Shown piece by piece: positions 54,782-64,000 of a stretch of DNA of 64,000 nucleotides (positions within the stretch are counted from its first letter, which is position 1; every line of letters starts with the position of its first letter). The notes under the pieces are model-generated. The model was not told the origin of the DNA. It searched no databases and was given only the letters and a program-made list of their open reading frames with translations. Source of the stretch: Chondrus crispus (Eukaryota; Rhodophyta; Florideophyceae; Gigartinales; Gigartinaceae). Where the stretch lies: contig NW_005179198.1 of the NCBI RefSeq assembly GCF_000350225.1, forward strand, positions 46,881 to 110,880. The letters run 5' to 3'. The position numbers were made by a program, and so were the translations under genes.

Positions 54782-55720
54782 TAATGGTAGGTCAGCGGGG
54801 CGAAGGGGATTCGAAGGACGGTTGATGAGGTGAAGTTGGAGGATTGGGTACCGATTTACTTTGAGTCGCCAACTTCTGGCACTACTTATACACTTCTGCA
54901 ATCTTCTAGAACTCTACTACCAAACACTACGACACACATACTACAAATGTATTGGCTCTAACACATGTGCCCGTCTTGCTACTCAGCCAAACTGGCGATG
55001 GCCCAACAAACAGAACAGAAAACCGCCTTACGAATTAGCACTGTCATGACGGAGAAATTAGTAAGGCAGTACAACAAAGCACAGCAAAGCACAAAGTCCC
55101 TCACTATTCCAAATCCAGAGCGGCACAAATTGGTAAGGCACGTTTACAGCTCACACGTTGCCTTACGAATTCAAATCAATCCTGCAAGGACTGTTTACAG
55201 CGCACACGTTGCCTTATGAATCTGAATCTCTCGTGAGGTCCTGTCCACTGTCAATTGCAGCAGTGCACATTTTGCCTTACAAATTCAAAACTCGCGCAAC
55301 GGTATCTTTGCGTCCTGCTGTACCCGTGCTGCACTCCATGGACGCTGTAAACCTATGGCACGTGCCCGGCACCCACCACCAAGGTTCTACACTTTGTCTG
55401 TAAGACTGCAGGCGTACTGTACGCGTCCGACAGTGTAATGAAGATATGTGTCCAGGTCATACACGTGTCGGGCGGAGAAAATGAAACATGCTCAGATTGT
55501 ACTGTACAGCGCAACCGTGTACATATTTCACACGTTTACACGTTGAAAACCAAACCTGCTCCTGAAGTACTGTAAAGTGCAACCGTGTACAGAAATCACA
55601 CGTGTACATGTTGAAAATCAAACTTGCTGAGCTCGTCACGCGGAGTGTTTTCGCTTTTACACGTGTCATATCTGTCGTTGTGTGTCATGCATATCAGCAT
55701 GTGGTCGTAGAATTACAACA
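54782..55720 (-). mobile_element. Solo LTR-A with TSD CAGTA
   Basis: 939 bp, minus orientation, flanked by CAGTA at 54777-54781 and 55721-55725. It interrupts integrase of copia-B4. This clean insertion fixes the LTR-A ends as TGTTGTAATT...CTACCATTA, so the termini are TG...TA, not TG...CA. Confidence 0.96.
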
Positions 55721-55725
55721 CAGTA

Positions 55726-56057
55726 GTGTACTCTATGCATCATAAATCAGAAGCATTTGAACGATACTAAATGTTTGCACAACTTGCTCTGACTCACACT
55801 GGTCGCAAGATCAAAGTGCTTCGCACGGATCGAAGTGGTGAGTATCTGTTCACAGAGTTGAAGTCATTTATGATTGCAAATGTTACTCAGCATCAAATGA
55901 CGACGGCGTACACACCGAAGCAAAATGGCGTCGCCAAGCGACTGAACAGAACTTTGGTAAACTTGGTGCGCTCCATGCTAGCGCACAAGAAAGTCACAAA
56001 GGGGTTCTGGGCAGAAGCACTTGTCAATGCAGTGTACGTTCGAAATCGATTCACGTC
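55726..56057 (+). pseudogene. Copia-B4 integrase remainder
   Basis: This continues the integrase core after the solo LTR-A (HHKSEAFERY, LRTDRSGEYL, QNGVAKRLNR). The first codons carry a TAA where relatives have Lys (ERY-K), and the catalytic Glu of VAER is Lys here. It ends at 56057, where the next LTR-B begins. Confidence 0.88.
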
Positions 56058-56182
56058 TAATGGTATGTTCGGAGGAGCAAGGGAAAGAAGGAGGGCAGGT
56101 TGATGTGTGTGAGTGAAGGAGTTGGTGCCGAGGTTTACTCGGAGCCGTCTTTCGGCGATACTTATACACTTTGGGTGTTACA
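56058..56182 (-). mobile_element. LTR-B (3' LTR of copia-B2), outer part
   Basis: The end of LTR-B with TATAAGTA (minus) and the GCCG-CGGC hairpin; cut by an insertion at 56183. It continues at 56916. Confidence 0.9.
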
Positions 56183-56910
56183 GCATCCCTACCGCGTCGA
56201 TTCTATTGCCGGATAGAAGTACAATGTGTACGCGGACCATTCGCCGGTTGCCCGAATTGAATTTTGTGCCTATTCGTCAATCTATTCGTGTGGAATCTAT
56301 TGGCGTAAACCCCAACGCATATGTTGCAAATGTATCGCTATATGCCCGCGCAGACAACGACGAGACGTCACACATCGTCTGCAAAGAGGCGATCGTTCAT
56401 CGAGACACCCACCCCTCGCCGTGAATCCCGTGCGGCTGCATGTCTCTCTTCCGCAGCCTGTGCCCTCTTTCCCTCTTCGTCGCGCGCCCTCCCTCGGGTA
56501 TTGTCCAACTACGCGCTCTCACGAGTTATCATCGCCAATGGACCGGAGAACAGTCCTCGGAAGCGTCCTTCAGTACAGTATATGGACGACAGCGATGGCG
56601 ATGATGAAAGCATCGTCGCGAGCATGCACAGGTCACGCGCCACCGGAATGCATGCTGCAGCGACGAAGCAGCGGAGGTTCTCGGGCGAGAAGGATGCACA
56701 ATTGGCCAGAATTCGGCTGACACGCCTTGCACGTGGCATTCTATCGCGGAATCTATTCACCGGATAGAACGTTTTTAGAATCTATCAGAGCTCGGATAGA
56801 TCCCAAAATTGTTCTATTCGATTTCGGAAAGCGATAGAATTGCGCAGTGGGGTTGAAAATTGTGAGCGGAAATTCTATTGATCAAATAGATGTGCGCGGT
56901 GGGGTTGCTC
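56183..56910. mobile_element. 728-bp insertion with TTACA duplication and weak terminal inverted repeats
   Basis: The insert splits an LTR-B and is flanked by TTACA (56178-56182 and 56911-56915). The ends GCATCCCTACCGCG and, reversed, GAGCAACCCCACCGCG are imperfect inverted repeats that continue into CTATT-rich sequence. GCGCAGTGGGGTTG and GCGCGGTGGGGTTG occur near the right end, and ATAGAA/TTCTAT motifs recur at both ends, as in subterminal repeats of DNA transposons. An open frame (56321-56767, 148 codons, no ATG needed) runs through it with Arg/Ser-rich sequence ending LARGILSRNLFTG; no transposase motif is seen. Most likely a non-autonomous DNA transposon. Confidence 0.7.
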
Positions 56911-56915
56911 TTACA

Positions 56916-58038
56916 CTATTCCATTACTTTGGCATCTGGTAAACCGTACTCACCATATGCGCGACCAAGCCCAGTACTCTTCTGGCCCGTCCACACTGTT
57001 CTATTTCCACCTTACGAATTGACTATTGACTATCAGTGCACAACAGTTTCTACACATTTCGAGTGACTGTAAACCATGGCCCTATGCATGCAATCGTTTC
57101 ACACCTTACCAATCTGCATCCAGACATGACAGAATATATTCTTGCACAATGAACAACTTGGCATCTCTCTATTTCCAACAACGCAAAGCCCTGTCATATC
57201 TCAGTCCCCATACATGCCCTTGTTTCGTACCTTACTAATTTCGGTACACACTGCCAGACAACTATCACGGGTAGCAACAGTGTGCATCCAGACTTTCTAC
57301 ACATCTCACGTGATATCCGATGTGAATCACACGAGTACTGTCATCAACTTGCATCCAACGGCGCACCATAACGAGAGCACAGTACAACGTCGCATGCTGA
57401 CGAGAGTGTAGTACAACGGCGCATGCTTATGGAAGGGTCACATACAGCGTGACGCGTACACTGAATACTCACGTAAATACATGTCTCTTGTGAGAAATAC
57501 TTGTTGTACTTTTAGTTCACATGTACTGTACTCGGACACGCGCTTGACCGTATGTAGGCGTGTACAAGTGTACGTACACGCAGCAACCTGCCGATGTGTA
57601 CATGTGTACACGGCACACAAGTGTCCAGCGCCAAGGCCACTCGTAAATACCCATTACAACCATGGTGAACAACTTGAAACCCCCGAAATGATGTAATTAA
57701 AACGTATACCGATCATTCAAGATATATCACCAGCATGAGTGCATATAAGTGGACAATAACAGACCAATAGAATTGCAGCATTCGAACTGACACCCAATAG
57801 ATTTGCAGTATTGCCTGTGTAGCCCTATAACGGTTTGGGCCAAATGCAAATTTTTGGCATTTATGCAAATTTGCATAACCCTCCAAAAGTCCACTTTCGT
57901 CCCCAGAACCCCGAAATCTGAGAATTTACACGTGTCATGTGGTGATATGGGGTGAGGGTCCGGACCGTCGAGTCATGTACACGTGTCGCTCGATTTTGCA
58001 CTTTCCAGATAACAGCATGTGGTCGCACATTTTCAATA
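56916..58038 (-). mobile_element. LTR-B (3' LTR of copia-B2), main part
   Basis: Continues the LTR-B after the 728-bp insert to its TATTGAAAATG start at 58038. With 56058-56182 it makes about 1250 bp. Confidence 0.93.
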
Positions 58039-58057
58039 CTCCCCTCGATCACATGCT
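58014..58057 (-). repeat. Inverted repeat bracketing the copia-B2 polypurine tract
   Basis: Plus-strand arms AGCATGTGGTCG (58014-58025) and CGATCACATGCT (58046-58057) pair at 11 of 12 positions, with LTR start and purine tract between. Confidence 0.85.
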
Positions 58058-61000
58058 TTGGGCAGCTTGCACTTGGAAAGCCCAACCATGCCCACGAACT
58101 TTTCGAACAGCACGCGACCAAGTGGTTTGGCCAGCACATTAGCTGGCATTTCTGTTGTCGGACAATGGTACAATGTGACCAGTTTTGGCTGCAGCGCATC
58201 TGGAACAAAATGATACGTAATATCAATGTGCTTGTTCCGACTATTTGTAGATTCGTTCTGAGAAAACGCAATCGTACCAGCGTTTTCACATTCAACACGA
58301 ATTGTTGGATCCGAATTAGCACCAAGTACATCGGCATGGAAGCGTCGACGCCACGCAGCCTCTTTGCATGCTTCACTGAGTGCGATGTATTCTGCCTCAC
58401 AAGTAGACTTTGCAACTACTGTTTGTTTCCCGGAAGCCCAACTGATAGGCCCATCACAAAGCTTGAACACGTATCCACTCGTTGATTTTCGTGATTCAAG
58501 GCATCCACCCCAATCTGCGTCGCTATACCCATGAAGTTCCGTACCAAGATCATCTTTACCAAATACTATTCCAAGATGCTGGGACCCATGCAAGTATCTC
58601 AAAACACGTTTCACACCTGTCCAATGCGACTTGTGAGGGTCGGCACAGTGTTGAGATAACTTTCCAATGGCATACACAATATCGGGGCGGGTCCCGACCA
58701 TTAGGAACATTAGACATCCAATGGCCTGACGATATGGTTCAAAGCATGGGTTGTCATCAGTGTTAGTTTCGGCCACTTGCATTGTGACATGTCGAGACTG
58801 TTCCATCGGAGTAACGCAAGGATTGCATGCCGACATTTTGAACCGTTTCAGTACTGCTTGGGCATACTTCGACTGCGTGACGGTCAGGACGTGTTTAGAA
58901 CGTATACGGTCGATTTCTAGACCAATACATGTCTTCGCTTCGCCAAGGTCTTTCATATCGAATCGTTTGTTGAGTTCATTTTTCATCCATAATATGGCCT
59001 CCAAGTCACTTCCAGCTAGCAGCAGATCGTCCACGTACAACGCGATAATCATGATGACATTGCCTTGACGTGGAATGTAAAGACATGGGTCGCTGCGTGT
59101 AGTGTTGAAACCAAGTTCAGTGATCAGAAACTCATCGATCTTACTATGCCATTGGCGATGGGCTTGCTTAAGACCATAGATTGCTTTCCGAAGTTTACAC
59201 ACCGAATCAGGTTTGACTTTGTCGATGCATCCTTCAGGTTGCTCCATGTGTAGCATAACCCCCCCCCCCTGGGGCTTTAAATTAGATCAGATCAAGAACT
59301 AGATCAGCTACTGTAGAGCGTCGAGCTCTACAGTACAACCGCGCGTGTCCACGTGTACACCACGGGGACAACGGACACGCGCATACACGTGCACACGTGT
59401 ACAGCGCGCGAACGAAGCGTGTACGCACCACGAGTAATACGTGTACTGTCAGCCTCGACATAGCTGACAGTATTACAGTGCAGGCCGACCTGCACTACAG
59501 TAGCCCACTACAGTACCGAGGTACTGTAGTGTTATGATAGATTGTTTTGTATATTAAATATGGAGCGGACCGACGGCGGCAGAAGGGGGCAAGCACGGGC
59601 TTGTCCTCAACCGACCGCCAAGGTCAGTCGACCCAGCTTATTCTAAACGTCGCCTTCGCTCTTCGCGCGCGTTTAGTCGGAGCCGAGCCGGAGTGGACGC
59701 GCAGCACGCGAGCGAGCACGGAACCGCCTCCGCCCGTCAGCACTGGTACGTCACCCAGTGCTGCTCCGGGGCGTCGAGGCGTCGATCCGCTCGTGCGTGC
59801 GCGCGTCCCTGCTCGCTCCCGCTCTACCACCGCTACCCGGGCCCGAGCCCGGTTCCGTAGCTGGTTGGCCCGCTTCACCCCTTCTCCGAACCGGGGTCTA
59901 CAGGTCGAACTGCGCATACACCTCCAGTCGTCTGGGGGTGTTTATGCTACACCATGTAGATTTCCTCGTGAAGGTCACCGTTGAGGAAGGCAGTCACCAC
60001 GTCCATCTGATGCAGCTCAAGGTCAAAGTGCGCAACCAGTGCCAGCAGCAGACGGATAGTTGTGAACTTGATGACAGGGGCGAAAGTTTCAGTGTAATCG
60101 ATGCCTTCTACTTGTTGAAAGCCTCGTGCCACAAGACGTCCCTTTGCAGTTTCGACCAATTTTTCGGACTTGTCAGGAAGTTGCTTCACTCCGAAAACCC
60201 ACCTGGACGTCAGGACGTTTGATGCTTGAGATCTTGGAACAAGTGTCCATGTTTTGTTTTTGTGTTGTGAAGCAAGTTCTTTGTCGATGCCCTCCTGCCA
60301 GAAGCGAGCTTTTGGAGAATCCATAGCTTGCTTGTACGAGTTTTGGATTTCAGTCATCACATGGGCGTGGCTAAGGAGTCCAGCAGTCACCAAAGCTGCT
60401 GCCCACCACACCCCAGGCGTTTTACGAACACGAGTGGACCGACGGAGATTAGTTGGCGGATCAATCGTTTCTTCCTTAACTACGTGTTGCTCAACTGTTT
60501 CGGTGGTCTCGTCTTCCCCTGGAGTTGGGGAGGAGTTGGAGGATTCATCAGAGTCTTGTTGTTCATCCGGCGATGATGCTTGTGATGCCACTGCTTCATT
60601 TTCTGCAACTTCCTCATCGATGTTCAAGTTGATTGTGTCATCATCAGTTGAAGCGTCCTCGTTTGTATCCATCGGTTCACCAGATTTGCCTCCTGTGGAC
60701 TCGTCAAAAGTAACATCTCTGGATACGATCACTTTGTGCAAATCACTATCCCACAGCTTGTAAGCTTTCGTATTTTCAGCATACCCCAGAAACATTGCCT
60801 CCTTTGCACGGGCGTCAAGTTTCTGGATGTTGTGTTTTGGTAATGTATACCAACACTTTGAACCGAAAACACGCAAATGACCAACATTTGGCACAAATTT
60901 CATCCATAAGTGATATGGGTCATCTTGGGGGGAATGGCACGTGACGTGACTCGATTTCGAACGTACACTGCATTGGCAAGTGCTTCTGCCCAGAACCCCT

Positions 61001-62873
61001 TCGTAACTTTCTTGTGCGCTAGCATGGAGCGCACCAAGTTTACACAAGTTCTATTCAGTCGCTCAGCGACGCAATTTTGCTCCGGTGTGTACGCGGTCGT
61101 CATTTGATGCTGAGTAACATTTGCAATCAGAAAAGACTTAAACTTCGTGGACAGATACTGACCACCTCGATACGTGCAAAGCACTTTGATCTTTCGACCA
61201 GTGTGAGTCTGAGCAAGTCGTGCAAACATTTTGTATCGTTCAAATGCTTCTGATTTATGATGCATAGGGTACACTACTGACCAGTTTGAGTGATCATCTA
61301 TGAAGGTAATGAAGTACTTGGCACCACCAATGGACTGCACCTCTAAGGGGCCACAAACATCAGAGTGAACGAAGTCTAGACAGAAGTATGCCCGCCTCGA
61401 GGACCGTTCTTATGGGATCACAGATCGAGTGGCTTTTCCGTAGACGCACGCAGAACATTTTTCAGAGATGCAATCATTGTCAGTATTGTTGATTTTGTTA
61501 GCCTCATTACCAAGTAGTTTGACTCCACTTACCACATTGTCACGAATCATCGAAGCAATACCTTGAGAATGCACATGTGCAAATCGCTCATGCCACGTTT
61601 GCAGAGTGGCAGCATGTCCAGATCCGATGTCACTGACGATGTCGAGAACGTAAAGTTCTCCAACACATGTCGCAGTCGCCACTACAGTTGAGCCTCGCCT
61701 GACCATGCATTTTCCATTTTCGAACCCAACTTTTAGTCCAAGTTCAGTCATTCGACTGACAGAGAGCAGAGAGGACGCAAAGTCCGGAACGTGCAATACA
61801 TCCGTCAACTTGCACGGTTCGATGCGGCCATTCACATTTAACTTCAAGTGAACGTCACCACGGCCGGCAACCTTTGCACTAGCCTTGGTTCCCATCTGAA
61901 CAGAGACGGATTCAAGTGGCTCATACGTTGCAAACAAAGATCGGTCATATGTAATATGAGCTGTACAAGCTGAATCTACGAGCCACGAAGGCAATATCTC
62001 CATATCGTTCGTGTGGGAAGCTTTCGACATCAGACATGTGAAGTCGACGCTGTTTACAACCATGTCGGGATCAGGTTTCTGTGTGACAAATGCAGATTGT
62101 TTCCGCTGAGACATACGCGGTTTATATCCGCTAGGAGGAGCCGGGCCACGCCCATTCAAATCCTTTCCCCAGCAGCGGGTTGCCGTATGGCCTGTATGAC
62201 CGCAGTTCGTGCATTTGTAATCGTTTATGTCCCGATTGTTCGGGGCACGATTAACCAGAGCCGATGTCTGTGAGGAGCTAGACTTCATGTTTGCTCGTTG
62301 CTCTTCCTGCAGCAAACGACTTTTCACAAAGTCCAAACTGAATATCTTTTCCTCATTACCGAGAGCATCAAGTGCAACGATGAGAGCCTCGAAACGGGCA
62401 GGCAAACCGTTGAGCACTGCCATGGCCATCTCCATATCATCGATGTTTACGCTCATTGACTTGACGATGGCTGCCAGCTGCTTGACACGATTGATGTATG
62501 CAAGCACCTTTTCACCGGAAAGCATCTTCACAGTGTAGAACTCACGACGTGCAGCTAGTTTGTTCCGCAAATTGTGCCTCTTAAACACGTTGACAATAGC
62601 TTCCCACATCTCATGAGCGGTATCAACATCACGTACATGCTCAAGATGCTCATCTGATAGGGAGAGACTAATCAGTGCTTTAGCTTTACTATCACCTCTG
62701 ATCAACTTCTTACGCTCTTCCGCGCGTTCCTCACTTGGAACTCTTCCTTCAACGATGTATTGGTCAACATCACGTAGAGCAAGCAGAAGTTGTATTTTCT
62801 GCTTCCACACGTAGAAGTTGGAGTCCGTCAGTTTGTCGATTCTGATGGATCCTCCTCCTCCTTGATCTTCCAT
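58049..62873 (-). pseudogene. Copia-B2 gag-pol, minus strand, split by solo LTR-G
   Basis: ATG at 62873 begins MEDQGGGGSIRIDKL. Knuckle CTNCGHTGHTATRC near 62170-62215; protease VDSACTAH near 61970; a TAA at about 61410 where relatives have Lys in the VIPKERSS segment; integrase core (VHSDVCG about 61365). In the core LRTDRGGEY has become LCTYRGGQY, so the second catalytic Asp is Tyr. A frameshift lies near 60925, and the acidic linker and RT follow. Solo LTR-G at 59249-59951 interrupts RT; RT continues with YVDD near 59030, then RNase H. A one-base loss near 58070 changes the last residues before the TGA at 58049-58051. Not functional. Confidence 0.93.
59249..59951 (+). mobile_element. Solo LTR-G, copy G4, with TSD CCATG
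   Basis: 703 bp, TGTAGCATAA to TTATGCTACA (perfect 10-bp inverted ends), flanked by CCATG at 59244-59248 and 59952-59956 inside copia-B2 RT. It has the U3 hairpins, TTGTATATTAAAT near 59548, and the terminal hairpin ACACCTCC/GGGGGTGT. It is the longest G copy, with extra ACACGTGT-type sequence near 59380-59440. Confidence 0.96.
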
Positions 62874-63045
62874 TTTAGTGCAAATAAACGTCAAGTATTC
62901 GAAAATCCGTTCGGGGATCCCAAGCCGTTAACCGATAGTTAACGCAATGGCAAGCCCACCCGTCTAAGAAGTTTGATATGATTACTATGAAGTTGCACTA
63001 GGGGAAATTTGCGAACAGATATGTGAATTTATTTAGATGAAATTC

Positions 63046-63717
63046 CTAACTCTTCTGTCGACAAACTACCTTCAAGTGTGCAGCGCCGTTCTCGTGGCAC
63101 TTCAGGTGCCCGTGAGACTCAAAGACGCGATTGCAAGGGATACAACGCGGAGTCTTCTTACCGTTGACAAGTTGAATGCGATGAGACCTAGACTGAATGT
63201 GGTCGTAAAAGGCCTTCGCACTATTGCCACTAACGCCCCACACTTTACAATACCGCTTATACCGCGGGCACACCTTACGATTCCTCTTGCGCTCACGCTT
63301 GAACTGCTTCATCCGCGAGAACAGCCGCTTTCCGAGCAGAAAATCGATGCGTTGTTCTCTTTATTGGTCAGGGAATAGAGCGCGGAATCCGAGGAATCTT
63401 ATAAGGTGCGCTACTCAAAGAGGGAGCCGGAAGAGAGAGCAGAGACGAAAGTGGATCCTCAGGCTCAAGCACCTCAACGGATACGACCTCCGATGTCCTA
63501 ACCGTTCGACCAGTGACCAGCTTCCCAGGCGCAGAGCGCACCGGTGCTAATCCAGAACTAACACAACCCCGTAAAAACAGGTATTCACAATAAGGAATAT
63601 GAAGATAATTGTCAGTAACAGATTTTGGAATTATTGCTCTTAAGAACCACCAAAACGTGCAAAGACAATCACTTAGATGTGTAGGAAATGGAAAGAAACT
63701 CAAAACTTACTTTGCAT
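63046..63717 (-). pseudogene. Copia-B2 zinc-finger ORF, damaged
   Basis: Start ATGCAAA at 63717-63711 with donor GTAAGT. The acceptor region near 63555-63562 is changed (a base lost after TTAG), and a frame break lies near 63308-63312. Finger 1 reads CKVW, losing its second Cys; finger 2 is intact (CIPC-x12-HENGAAH). Stop at 63046-63048. Same position and orientation relative to gag as in the intact copies. Confidence 0.8.
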
Positions 63718-64000
63718 GAGAGAACGAAGAAAAACCAAATGCGAGATTGACGACGACGGCGGTAGCGGGAGCGGAAACGAAGACGAAGACCAAAGACAGA
63801 GACAGCAGCAAGAACCACAGCAACAACGAAAGCCAAACCAAGAACGAAGACAACGAAGACAGCGGGGGCGATGACCAAAACCAATTCACACAAGAGAGCA
63901 AGAACGACAGCAGCAGCGAGATCCAAAACTAAGAACGACGGCAAGAACGAGAGCGACAACGACAGCGAGAAGACCAGCGGAAACAACGACGAGAAACAGC
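63718..64000 (-). other. Copia-B2 CT-rich leader (cut by window edge)
   Basis: Minus-strand GTCGTT-rich leader leading to the zinc-finger start; the 5' LTR and primer site lie beyond the window. Confidence 0.75.

Overview
The window is eukaryotic and is almost entirely nested LTR retrotransposons. The reasons are Ty1/copia and Ty3/gypsy polyproteins, long LTRs with target-site duplications (TSDs), and a short GT-AG intron. No rRNA gene, canonical tRNA gene, CRISPR array or recognisable host housekeeping gene was found. A chromodomain gypsy element together with several copia families would fit an oomycete, a fungus or an alga; the sequence alone does not decide between them.

Layout. 1-3866: 3' part of a chromodomain gypsy pol, cut by the window edge. 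3867-14520: GC-rich, mostly unassignable DNA with a solo gypsy-type LTR (LTR-G, 7608-8245) and one long intact orphan ORF (10258-12435, minus, 725 aa). 14521-19769: an LTR-G, a copia-A fragment, and two LTR-A copies facing each other as a 938-bp inverted repeat. 19770-33982: copia-B pieces and a nearly complete minus-strand copia-B element (26128-33980), with a minus-strand copia-D element (21936-26127) on its left. 33983-39041: a decayed plus-strand copia-A with its 3' LTR-A. 39042-45868: plus-strand copia-B carrying one complete miniature LTR element (TRIM) and two solo TRIM LTRs. 47822-51057: a second gypsy that has lost RT, RNase H and integrase but keeps gag and the chromodomain. 52176-56057: another copia-B with the same TRIM at the same site plus a solo LTR-A. 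56058-64000: a minus-strand copia-B, its LTR broken by a 728-bp TIR-like insertion and its pol broken by a solo LTR-G.

How the parts work. Copia families A, B and D share one plan. The LTR has a TATAAGTA box followed by a small hairpin. The primer-binding site matches the anticodon arm of initiator tRNA-Met (half-tRNA priming). A CT-rich leader precedes one gag-pol frame (CCHC knuckle, DSG/DSA protease, HHCC-DD35E integrase, YVDD reverse transcriptase, RNase H), and an inverted repeat brackets the polypurine tract. Most copies are dead through stops and frameshifts.

Two things look new. First, copia-B carries an extra spliced 172-aa ORF upstream of gag with two exact CX2CX12HX5H (U1/JAZ-type) zinc fingers. 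Second, the 378-bp TRIM has 107-bp LTRs, uses the same half-tRNA primer site, and carries tRNA-like A- and B-boxes, a 7-bp acceptor-like stem and a perfect T-arm split across the LTR/leader boundary.
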